A stretch of 9,163 bases of DNA from an uncultured Eubacteriales bacterium (lineage in GTDB: Bacteria; Bacillota; Clostridia; Lachnospirales; Bianqueaceae), in contig ONYR01000164.1 of NCBI GenBank assembly GCA_900322165.1, forward strand, positions 1 through 9,163, read 5' to 3'. Positions 1 to 6,259 of this stretch are shown piece after piece; the first letter of the stretch is position 1; each line of letters begins with the position of its first letter. A program made the position numbers and the translations under genes. Below the pieces are notes generated by a model. The model did no database searches. It saw only the letters and a list, made by a program, of their open reading frames with translations, and was not told the DNA's origin.

Positions 1-672
1 GTCTCCAAGCTTATCGGAGCGCCTCCCGGATACGTTGGTTTCGATGAAGGCGGCCAGCTGACCGAAAAGGTTCGCCGTCACCCCTTCTCGATCGTCCTTC
101 TCGACGAGATCGAAAAGGCTCACCCCGACGTATTCAACATGCTGCTCCAGATCCTTGATGACGGACGTCTCACCGATTCCCAAGGCCGCACCGTCAACTT
201 CGAGAACACGATCATCATCATGACGACGAACGCCGGTGCTTCCTTCAAGAACAACGGTCTCGGCTTCAACCAGGGGCCGCAGGCTTCCCTCTCCGCCAAC
301 ATCGAAACCGCTCTCAAACAGATCTTCCGTCCGGAATTCCTGAACCGTGTCGACGAAGTCATCACCTTCGATCAGCTTACCAAGGATGAACTGGGTGAGA
401 TCGTCAACCTGATGCTGAAGGATGTCGAAAAGGCTGCCGCCTTCCACAACATGACCGTCACGGTTACCGACGAGGTCAAAGCCTATCTCGTGGAGAACGG
501 CTACGATGCCAAATACGGCGCACGTCCGCTCCGCCGCCTGATCCAGCGCACGATCGAGGACGAAGTCGCGGAAGCTTTTCTCAAGGAAGACGTTCGCCCC
601 GGCGACAATGTCCACGTTTTCATGCAGGACGGCAAAGTCGTTGTCGCAAAGTCGGAAGGAACAGCGGAATGA
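1..672 (+). CDS. Clp/Hsp100 AAA+ ATPase, ClpC-like, C-terminal part (5' truncated by window)
   Basis: These are the last 223 codons of a Clp-family ATP-driven unfoldase; the start and Walker A lie outside the window. The frame is open from base 1 to TGA at 670-672. Visible in order (fragment numbering) are the pore loop GYVG (10-13), Walker B IVLLDE (31-36), sensor-1 region IIIMTTNAG (71-79), the Arg-finger segment FRPEFLNRVDE (109-119) and sensor 2 GARPLRR (173-179) in the C-terminal small domain. A hydrophobic LGF tripeptide (87-89) sits after the sensor-1 strand, where ClpA/ClpC/ClpE carry the loop that docks on ClpP; ClpB disaggregases lack it. I therefore infer a ClpP partner that unfolds substrates for proteolysis in the cytoplasm, most likely ClpC. 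ClpE cannot be excluded without the N-terminal half. The gene converges on the importer operon and ends before an intrinsic terminator. Confidence 0.93.
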   Translation, partial: VSKLIGAPPGYVGFDEGGQLTEKVRRHPFSIVLLDEIEKAHPDVFNMLLQILDDGRLTDSQGRTVNFENTIIIMTTNAGASFKNNGLGFNQGPQASLSANIETALKQIFRPEFLNRVDEVITFDQLTKDELGEIVNLMLKDVEKAAAFHNMTVTVTDEVKAYLVENGYDAKYGARPLRRLIQRTIEDEVAEAFLKEDVRPGDNVHVFMQDGKVVVAKSEGTAE

Positions 673-764
673 TCTGAAAGCCGCTGATCGACCGTCCGAT
701 CGGGTGTTGCGCAGCTTGGCTCTGATCGACCGTCGCTGAAAACTGTAAGTAAAAGTCAAAAGTC

Positions 765-810
765 ATCCCCATCCTGTTTTTTTCAGGACAGGGATAACTT
801 TTTTGTTTTG
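765..810 (+). terminator. Intrinsic terminator of the clp gene
   Basis: The stem is ATCCC (765-769) with GGGAT (791-795), a 2x2 internal loop, then TCCTG (772-776) with CAGGA (784-788), closing a seven-T loop. It is followed by AAC and a T-rich tail (six T at 799-804, then G and four T). It lies about 95 bp after the stop codon of the Clp gene in the correct orientation. Confidence 0.85.
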
Positions 811-845
811 AACTTTCTTTAGAATTCCTCAGTGACACCATATTG

Positions 846-892
846 TAATCCCAAATGCCAAAACATCCCATCTGGGATTATCAGATGTTTTG
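846..892. repeat. Two interleaved inverted repeats (A-B-A'-B' order)
   Basis: TAATCCCA (846-853) is the exact reverse complement of TGGGATTA (873-880). CAAAACATC (859-867) is the exact reverse complement of GATGTTTTG (884-892). The arms alternate, so as RNA the two stems are mutually exclusive or would form a pseudoknot. A third small hairpin, ATCCC (865-869) with GGGAT (874-878), competes with both. No T-tract follows on either strand, so this is not a standard terminator. Function is unknown. Confidence 0.6.
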
Positions 893-1000
893 ATCACTCT
901 ATTTACACTGCCGTAATTACCGTAGAATTCCAGAGGCAGTAATCTTTATTTTCAAAAAAGGCAATCTGGGATGAACTTTCGCAAAACACTGTCAATCTAG

Positions 1001-1070
1001 CAAACAAAACAACCCCGGCTGATAATCTCAATCATCGTATGATTGACGATTGGGATTATTTCCGGGGTTG
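1001..1070 (-). terminator. Long intrinsic terminator of the ABC importer operon
   Basis: The outer stem CAACCCCGG (1010-1018) with CCGGGGTTG (1062-1070) is perfect. It continues after a small internal loop with ATAATC (1022-1027)/GATTAT (1054-1059) and CAATC (1029-1033)/GATTG (1048-1052), giving roughly 20 pairs and a 14-nt loop. On the minus strand the hairpin is followed by TTTTGTTTG (complement of 1001-1009). It sits about 50 bp beyond the stop of the ATPase gene. The plus-strand flank is not T-rich, so termination is expected only for the minus-strand operon. Confidence 0.88.
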
Positions 1071-1123
1071 CAGCAAAGAAATTTACCCTAAAAATGTAGT
1101 TGACGGCAGTGTGTTTAAAACAT

Positions 1124-2713
1124 TCAGCCCTTCGCCACGGACGCCGCGAGCAGTGCTTTCGTGTAATCGCTCTTCGGATCGCGGTACAGTTCCTCCGCGG
1201 AGGCGCATTCCACAAGCTCGCCGTCCTTCAGCACGGCGACTCGGTGACAGAAATGCCGCACCAGATTCAGATCGTGCGAGATAAACAGGATCGACAGTCC
1301 GTGTTTCTTATGAAGATCCAGCAGTAGCTCAAGGATCTGCGACTGAACGGTAACATCCAGCGCCGAGACGGCCTCATCCGCGATAAGGAACCCGCAGCCG
1401 GTCAGCAGGCAAAGACCGATACTGATCCGCTGGCGCTGTCCGCCGGAGAGCTGCCTTGGCATACGGTCGTAGAAGGACTCTTCGAGTCCGACCGCGTGCA
1501 GCATCGCGATGACCTTTTCCTTCTTCTCCGCACGAGACAGTTTCTGTCCGCGCAGCGCCTCGGTCATGATCCAGCCGATCTTGTGAGCCGGATTGAGCGA
1601 CCCCATCGGGTCCTGGAACACCATCTGCGGACGATCTTCCGCAAACGTAATCAGCCCGTCGTAGCAGGTATTCAGTCCGGTCAGGACCTTCGCGATCGTG
1701 GACTTTCCACTGCCGCTCTCACCCACCACGCCAAGGATCTCGCCTTTGTACATCGTCAGGGTCAGATCCTTTACGATCTGCTCCTTCTCACGCTTTTTAA
1801 ACAGGCTGAACCCGTCATCGTAGAAGATGTTGACGTGCTCCATCCGCAGGATCGGATGCCCACTCGCAAGCGTATCGACGTCCGGCGCGTGCTGCACCAG
1901 CGTCTTTGTATACGCTTCTTTCGGGTGATCCAGTACCTCGCTTGTCGTTCCGCTCTCGACGACCTGTCCGTGATACATCACGACCACTTCATCCGCAATG
2001 CGGCGGATCACATTCAGGTCGTGCGAGATAAACAGGATCGAAACTCCGCTCTTTTCATGGATCTCACGAAGCAGGTCCAGAATTCTGGCCTGCACGATCG
2101 TATCAAGCGCGGTCGTTGCCTCATCCGCGATCAACAGCTGCGGACGATTGACCATGGCCTGCGCGATCATCACACGCTGGCGCTGTCCGCCCGAAAGCTG
2201 ATGGGGGTACTGATTGATGATCTCGTCCACGTCCTCGAGCCCAACGTTCTCAAGTGCCTCTCTCGCGCGTTTGTGGATCTCGGCGTCTGAAAATTTCGTG
2301 TGAAGCTGCAGGGTCTCCTCCACCTGCGGCCCGATTTTCATAACCGGATTCAAGGACGTCATCGGCTCCTGGAAGATCATGGAGAGCTCATCCCCTCGCA
2401 GCCCGCGGTAGGTCTTTTCATCCAGACCGACAAGCTCGATCCCGTCAAAATCGATGGAACCGGTTTCAATGCGTGCGGTCTCCCGAAGCAGTCCCATGAT
2501 CGCGAGCGATGTCATCGACTTACCCGAACCGGATTCCCCGACGACCCCCACGACTTTCCCTCGGGGAATGTCAAAGGAGACATGATCGAGGATCGTCTCG
2601 CGAATCTCCGGCTCATCATCCCTGATGGGGAATGAAACCGTCAGATCGCGGATCGAAAGCAGGATGTCACGAGCCTCCTGATTCACTGTCGTTGTACTGC
2701 GGTTTTCGCTCAT
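1124..2713 (-). CDS. Fused double ATP-binding subunit of a peptide/nickel/opine-type ABC importer
   Basis: This 529-residue cytoplasmic ATPase powers the importer encoded just upstream. Both nucleotide-binding domains are in one chain, as in YejF- or GsiA-type proteins, replacing separate DppD and DppF subunits. Domain 1 has Walker A GESGSGKS (59-66), Q-loop Gln115 in FQEPMTSLNP, signature LSGGQ (173-177), Walker B LLIADE (193-198) and H-loop His231. Domain 2 has GESGSGKS (331-338), Gln367 in FQDPMGSLNP, LSGGQ (422-426), FLIADE (442-447) and His480. Both sites look catalytically complete. The tails after each domain are short and lack the Cys-containing oligo_HPY extension common in DppD/OppD. 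The ATG overlaps the TGA of the upstream permease by 4 bp (ATGA), implying translational coupling, and GGTGA lies upstream. The gene ends the operon before a strong terminator. The substrate is undetermined. Confidence 0.95.
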   Translation of the reverse strand: MSENRSTTTVNQEARDILLSIRDLTVSFPIRDDEPEIRETILDHVSFDIPRGKVVGVVGESGSGKSMTSLAIMGLLRETARIETGSIDFDGIELVGLDEKTYRGLRGDELSMIFQEPMTSLNPVMKIGPQVEETLQLHTKFSDAEIHKRAREALENVGLEDVDEIINQYPHQLSGGQRQRVMIAQAMVNRPQLLIADEATTALDTIVQARILDLLREIHEKSGVSILFISHDLNVIRRIADEVVVMYHGQVVESGTTSEVLDHPKEAYTKTLVQHAPDVDTLASGHPILRMEHVNIFYDDGFSLFKKREKEQIVKDLTLTMYKGEILGVVGESGSGKSTIAKVLTGLNTCYDGLITFAEDRPQMVFQDPMGSLNPAHKIGWIMTEALRGQKLSRAEKKEKVIAMLHAVGLEESFYDRMPRQLSGGQRQRISIGLCLLTGCGFLIADEAVSALDVTVQSQILELLLDLHKKHGLSILFISHDLNLVRHFCHRVAVLKDGELVECASAEELYRDPKSDYTKALLAASVAKG

Positions 2714-3549
2714 TGCTCGTCACCGCCTTCCTCTTTCAGACCGTCCGAAATCAGAGAAAATCCGAGAATGATCAGGATGATCCAGACACCGCATCCGATC
2801 GCCATCCAGGGTGCGTTAAACAGATAGCTCTGCGACTCGGAGAGCATGCGTCCGAGACTCGGAGTCGGCGGCTGCACGCCAAGGCCGAGATAGCTCATGC
2901 TCGCCTCCGCGAGCACAGCGTTGTTGAAACCGATCGCGGCTGTTGTCAAAAGGGACACGCGCGCGTTCGGCAGGATATGAAACACGATAATGCGAAGCGG
3001 ACTGATCTTGAGGATCCGCGCACTTCGGACAAAATCGCGTTCTTTATAACGAATCATTTCGGAACGCACGATCCGCGCAAAGCTCGGAATAAACAAGAGT
3101 CCGAGCGCCAGCACGATATTGAGCGTTCCTTTTCCGAGAAAGCTGATAAAGATCAGCGCTAAAAGCACGCTCGGGAACGACAGCAGCATGTCGTTCAGGC
3201 GCATGATGACCTCGTCAAGCCAACCGCCGAAATAGCCGGTCAGCGACCCGATCACAACACCGAATACAAATCCGATCAGCACTGTCAGACCGGCAACAAG
3301 GTATGTCATACCGCTGCCCGCCGTCACGCGGGACCATACGTCACGACCGAAGTTATCGGTTCCCATCCAGTGCAGCAATCCCGGTGAATGCATCACCCGC
3401 GATGAATCCATCGCGGTCGTTGAATACGGAGTCCAGAACTGCGAGATCAGTGCGATCAAAAGCATCACGACCGTCAGCACCACTCCGATCTTCAGCTTCC
3501 GGTTCAGGTGACGCCAGTTTTCATGGAAATTCTCAAACCATTTCTTCAT
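2710..3549 (-). CDS. ABC importer permease, DppC/OppC-like
   Basis: This 279-residue inner-membrane permease has about six hydrophobic segments, the first at residues 19-39 and the last at about 246-266. The DppC-family signature GTDNFGRDVWSRV (63-75) precedes the BPD_transp_1 transmembrane core. The cytoplasmic EAA coupling loop is at about 172-195, ending FHILPN. The usually conserved Gly of the EAA loop (ARALG in relatives) is Lys181 here (ARILK). The start is supported by GAGGTGA at 3554-3560, 4 nt before ATG, overlapping the stop region of the upstream permease 9 bp away. The stop overlaps the ATPase start. It should pair with the DppB-like protein to form the heterodimeric channel. Confidence 0.95.
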   Translation of the reverse strand: MKKWFENFHENWRHLNRKLKIGVVLTVVMLLIALISQFWTPYSTTAMDSSRVMHSPGLLHWMGTDNFGRDVWSRVTAGSGMTYLVAGLTVLIGFVFGVVIGSLTGYFGGWLDEVIMRLNDMLLSFPSVLLALIFISFLGKGTLNIVLALGLLFIPSFARIVRSEMIRYKERDFVRSARILKISPLRIIVFHILPNARVSLLTTAAIGFNNAVLAEASMSYLGLGVQPPTPSLGRMLSESQSYLFNAPWMAIGCGVWIILIILGFSLISDGLKEEGGDEQ

Positions 3550-3558
3550 GCCGTCACC

Positions 3559-4509
3559 TCACGAAACCCGGACCCGCGGGTCAATGAGCTGATACAGAAT
3601 ATCCACAAGCGTATTGATCACCACGACCACGCTTGTCAGATACACCACGATCGCCTCAACGACCGGATAATCCCGCGCCGAGATCGATGTAATAAGCAGA
3701 CGTCCGATTCCGTTCAGCGTAAAGACCTGCTCCGCGACAATGCTTCCGGCCATGATCTCCGCCAGTACCAACGCAATGAAGGTAATGACCGGGATCAGCG
3801 CTGCCCTTAAAACATGCACGTAAAGGATCCGCTGTTCATCGTTTCCCTTACTCTTCGCCGTCCGGACATAGTCCTCCTTCGTTTCCTTCTCGATCGAGGA
3901 ACGCAGGAATTTCACTGTCATCGCGATCTTCGGGATCGCAACGGTCAGCGCCGGGAACATCAGATATCCCACGCTGCCCCAGAAATTCTCTGAAGGTGAC
4001 GGGAAATTGCCCGGCTGGAACCACTTCAGGACCAGTCCGAACACGAACGTAATCAAAATGCCCATGAAGAACGACGGGATCGCCATCGCGACCTGGTTCG
4101 CCCCGGATATGACATGATCGATCCACCCGCCCCGGAATTTGACGGCCAGAAGCGAAAGCGGAATCGAAAATACGATGATCAGCAAGAGCGAAAGCCCGGC
4201 AAGCATGAGCGTTACCGGCAGTCTTGTCTTAATCAGATAGCTGACGGTAACGTTGTTATACTGGTACGAGTAGCCGAAATCCCCCTTGAGAGCGCCTCCG
4301 ATCCAGCGGGTATACCGCGTCCAGATCGAGTCATTCAGGCCCATCTCTTCCCGTAATGCTTCGAGCTGTTCATCGCTCGCGTCAACGCCTGCTTTGGCAA
4401 CGGCCGCGTCGCCCGGAATCACGGTAAAGGTCACAAATGTCAGGATGGTGATGGCCAGAACCGTGATAATGAGAGTCAGGACTTTTTTGACAATGTAGTT
4501 CACCGACAT
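3559..4509 (-). CDS. ABC importer permease, DppB/OppB-like
   Basis: From the ATG at 4509 this is a 316-residue permease with a first transmembrane helix at about 10-30, the conserved N-terminal periplasmic motif GDFGYSY (76-82) and five further hydrophobic segments. The EAA coupling loop (about 213-240) keeps the canonical Gly222 (YVRTAKSKG) and ends in ALIP. It forms the channel with the adjacent DppC-like protein. The start is ambiguous. AGGAGG (4513-4518) directly abuts a GTG at 4512, lies 3 nt from ATG at 4509, and lies 9 nt from a GTG at 4503. The last gives the best spacing and a protein beginning at Asn-Tyr-Ile, like many DppB starts. The true start is therefore 4509 or 4503, and 4512 is unlikely. 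Confidence 0.94.
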   Translation of the reverse strand: MSVNYIVKKVLTLIITVLAITILTFVTFTVIPGDAAVAKAGVDASDEQLEALREEMGLNDSIWTRYTRWIGGALKGDFGYSYQYNNVTVSYLIKTRLPVTLMLAGLSLLLIIVFSIPLSLLAVKFRGGWIDHVISGANQVAMAIPSFFMGILITFVFGLVLKWFQPGNFPSPSENFWGSVGYLMFPALTVAIPKIAMTVKFLRSSIEKETKEDYVRTAKSKGNDEQRILYVHVLRAALIPVITFIALVLAEIMAGSIVAEQVFTLNGIGRLLITSISARDYPVVEAIVVYLTSVVVVINTLVDILYQLIDPRVRVS

Positions 4510-4512
4510 CAC

Positions 4513-4518
4513 CCTCCT
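4513..4518 (-). promoter_or_regulatory. Shine-Dalgarno of the DppB-like permease (start-deciding)
   Basis: The minus strand reads AAAGGAGG followed by GTG-ATG-TCG-GTG. The core AGGAGG is 0, 3 and 9 nt from the three possible start codons, which favours GTG 4503 by spacing and ATG 4509 by codon. Confidence 0.7.
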
Positions 4519-4528
4519 TTCTTGGTTT

Positions 4529-4560
4529 GATCGGCAAAGCCGGATTTCACCGATCTTTGC
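4529..4560 (-). promoter_or_regulatory. Overlapping small inverted repeats between substrate-binding protein and permease genes
   Basis: Within the 50-bp gap, GATCGG (4529-4534) pairs with CCGATC (4550-4555), and GCAAAG (4534-4539) pairs with CTTTGC (4555-4560). The arms interleave, so the two stems are alternatives. No U-tract follows in the direction of transcription, so full termination is not expected. A role as a 3' stabiliser of the substrate-binding protein mRNA is an inference from position only. Confidence 0.35.
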
Positions 4561-4563
4561 ATG

Positions 4564-6117
4564 TTACTTCTTTACCTGATAAATGGTCGAAACGTCGTAG
4601 GCGGCCGTCGGATAGAACACGTAACCGTCAAAGTTCGCGTTCATGGCCACAAAATCGGCCGGATCCTCGATGTAGACAGACGCCGCGTTCTCCGCGAGAT
4701 TCATCTCCATCTGATGGTACAGATCGGCCTTCTCCTCGGTCTTTACCGCTGCGAGTGCCTTTGCCAGCAGCTCATCGTACTCTGCGTTCGAGTAGTTGGC
4801 GATGTTTTTGTCAGCGCCCGTGCCGTACTTTGCAAGCCAGTCGCTCGGATTCAGCTTTCCGTCAAATCCGATGACTGTCGCCTGATAGTTGCGGCCGCGG
4901 TAAACATCCTGAAGCCAGGAGTTCCACTCGATCTTCTCAAGCGTCGCGTTGATTCCGACCTTGGAAAGCTGATCCGCGATGATCTGCGCGGTATCGATGT
5001 GCTGATCATAGGCCGACGGAACGGTAATGACAAGGTCAAAGCCGTTCTCATAGCCCGCTTCACGCAGCAGCTCCTTCGCCTTATCCGGGTCGTAGGAATA
5101 GACCGAAGCGGTCTCCTCGTTGTACCAGGTTTTCAGATCCGGGATCATGTGCGTTCCGATGATCGTGGACTTGCCGTCAAAGAGGAACTGGTTGATCTCA
5201 TCGCGGTTGACCGCGTAGCAGATCGCCTGACGCACGCGTACATCCGAAAGCGGACCGTAGGCATTGTTGAGGAACATCGCATGTACAAGATGCATGTTGC
5301 CCTCGACAATGCGGAACGCGTCGGCCTGCGCCTTGGTAAGCTCGCTGACCTGCGCCGCCGTCATGTAGTTCAGCACGTCAATGCTGCCGGCTTTCAGCAG
5401 CGTGACTGCCGTCGTCACATCCGGCAGGAAGCGGAACGTCACCTTATCAAGATACGGTGCGCCTTCCTTCCAGTAGCCGTCATATTTCTCAACGACAAGC
5501 TTATCGCCGACGTCGTAGGAAACATAGCGGAACGGACCGGTTCCGATCGGATTGCCTTCCGGATCCGCGTTAGCCTCGGGAATGATCGCAAGGGTCATCT
5601 GCGAAAGGAACTCGGAATCCGGCTCCTTCAGCGTTACAACGACCGTCTTATCATCCGTAGCCTCTACCGAAGAAAGCGCAATAGAAAACGCGGAGGATTC
5701 ACCCTGAATCTCCGCGTAACGCTTGATCGAATAGACGATATCCTGTACGGTAACCAAGCTGCCGTCGTGGAAGGTAATGCCGTTTCGGAGCGTAAACGTA
5801 TACACTTTGGCGTCATCCGAAATCGAAAACTCTTCCGCCACCGCCGGGATCAGATCTCCCGTGGGAGCCGGCTTGACAAGGCCTTCGTACAAATTAAATA
5901 CCACACTTCGAGTTCCTGCGTCCGTACTTTGATGCGGGTCAAGACTTACCAGATCCTGTGTCATGCCATATACCAGCTCACCGCCGTACACAGGCTCTGT
6001 CTGTGTGTCTGAAGAAAGGTTGGCTGAAGTCTCGTTTGAGGTACCGCCTGCGCATCCGCTCAGTACAGTCGACAACACGAGTACCAACATGATCAAAAAA
6101 GAGAGACTCTTTTTCAC
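4564..6117 (-). CDS. Extracellular solute-binding lipoprotein (SBP_bac_5), peptide/nickel/opine ABC importer
   Basis: This 517-residue lipoprotein should capture substrate outside the membrane and deliver it to the permeases encoded downstream. The N-terminus MKKSLSFLIMLVLVLSTVLSGC is a lipoprotein signal peptide: basic start, hydrophobic core and lipobox LSGC (19-22) with Cys22 as the lipidation site, followed by a Ser/Thr-rich linker (about 23-43). Family 5 features follow: GGELVYG (45-51), SLDPHQ (58-63), YEGLVK (77-82), FTLRNGITFHDG (108-119). The length fits the family. I chose GTG at 6117 because AGAGGT lies 9 nt upstream and it puts the basic residues directly at the start. Upstream in-frame ATGs (6150 and beyond) lack a Shine-Dalgarno and would add an odd 11-27 residue hydrophilic lead. 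It is the first gene of the operon. Oligopeptides are the commonest substrate, but nickel, opines, or sugars are possible. Confidence 0.95.
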   Translation of the reverse strand: MKKSLSFLIMLVLVLSTVLSGCAGGTSNETSANLSSDTQTEPVYGGELVYGMTQDLVSLDPHQSTDAGTRSVVFNLYEGLVKPAPTGDLIPAVAEEFSISDDAKVYTFTLRNGITFHDGSLVTVQDIVYSIKRYAEIQGESSAFSIALSSVEATDDKTVVVTLKEPDSEFLSQMTLAIIPEANADPEGNPIGTGPFRYVSYDVGDKLVVEKYDGYWKEGAPYLDKVTFRFLPDVTTAVTLLKAGSIDVLNYMTAAQVSELTKAQADAFRIVEGNMHLVHAMFLNNAYGPLSDVRVRQAICYAVNRDEINQFLFDGKSTIIGTHMIPDLKTWYNEETASVYSYDPDKAKELLREAGYENGFDLVITVPSAYDQHIDTAQIIADQLSKVGINATLEKIEWNSWLQDVYRGRNYQATVIGFDGKLNPSDWLAKYGTGADKNIANYSNAEYDELLAKALAAVKTEEKADLYHQMEMNLAENAASVYIEDPADFVAMNANFDGYVFYPTAAYDVSTIYQVKK

Positions 6118-6126
6118 TTTTGGTTT

Positions 6127-6132
6127 ACCTCT
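6127..6132 (-). promoter_or_regulatory. Shine-Dalgarno supporting the GTG start of the substrate-binding protein
   Basis: AGAGGT on the minus strand lies 9 nt before GTG at 6117-6115. No comparable motif precedes the upstream in-frame ATG at 6150. Confidence 0.65.
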
Positions 6133-6169
6133 GTTTTCCCCTTCTCCCATTATGCAATTGTCGGGCATC

Positions 6170-6198
6170 ATTGTACGATAAAACGCGGGGAAAAGCAA
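6170..6198 (-). promoter_or_regulatory. Candidate sigma-A promoter of the importer operon
   Basis: On the minus strand, TTGCTT (6193-6198) is followed after exactly 17 nt by TACAAT (6170-6175), which matches the -10 consensus at five of six bases. The -35 is weak (three of six). Transcription would start near 6163, leaving about a 45-nt leader before the GTG at 6117. The -35 lies inside the terminator hairpin of the upstream adhesin gene. Confidence 0.45.
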
Positions 6199-6220
6199 GC
6201 ACTTTTCCCCGCGTCTGTTT
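6176..6220 (-). terminator. Perfect-stem intrinsic terminator of the VWA adhesin gene
   Basis: ACGCGGGGAAAAG (6183-6195) pairs perfectly over 13 bp with CTTTTCCCCGCGT (6202-6214), with a 6-nt loop. On the minus strand the stem is followed by TTTTATCG (from 6183 down); on the plus strand by CTGTTTTAC. It lies about 45 bp past the adhesin stop codon, so its main use is minus-strand termination. Confidence 0.9.
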
Positions 6221-6259
6221 TACTTATTGATGAACTCTTAACCTCAGGTCAGGCCTTCA

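Larger units (their letters stand above)
673..1123. other. Intergenic region between convergent units, rich in inverted repeats
   Basis: No convincing coding sequence is present; the short open frames here have neither a ribosome binding site nor recognisable content. The region holds a plus-strand terminator (765-810), interleaved inverted repeats (846-892), a weak 6-bp stem ACTGCC/GGCAGT (907-912 with 935-940) and the long minus-strand terminator hairpin (1001-1070). A 13-bp direct repeat CTGATCGACCGTC occurs at 684-696 and 722-734. The words TGGGATTAT (873-881, 1051-1059) and ATCTGGGAT (870-878; 964-972 as AATCTGGGAT) recur, so parts of the gap may derive from one another. Confidence 0.7.

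Noticed and set aside
907..953. ACTGCC/GGCAGT hairpin followed by a T-rich stretch, as a second plus-strand terminator
   Set aside because: The stem is only 6 bp with a 22-nt loop and the tail is interrupted. A better terminator already lies at 765-810.
1496..2290. Plus-strand open frame of 264 codons within the ATPase gene
   Set aside because: It is antisense to conserved ABC motifs, with Arg/His/Leu-rich low-information content and no ribosome binding site evidence.
4561..6012. Long plus-strand open frame (483 codons) opposite the binding-protein gene
   Set aside because: It is antisense to a clear family-5 solute-binding protein, has no recognisable domain, and carries the Arg/Val/Ile-rich composition typical of an antisense shadow.
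6118..6198. N-terminal extension of the binding protein from ATG at 6198
   Set aside because: It would bury the lipoprotein signal peptide behind 27 hydrophilic residues and overlaps the predicted promoter and terminator. GTG 6117 has a good Shine-Dalgarno.
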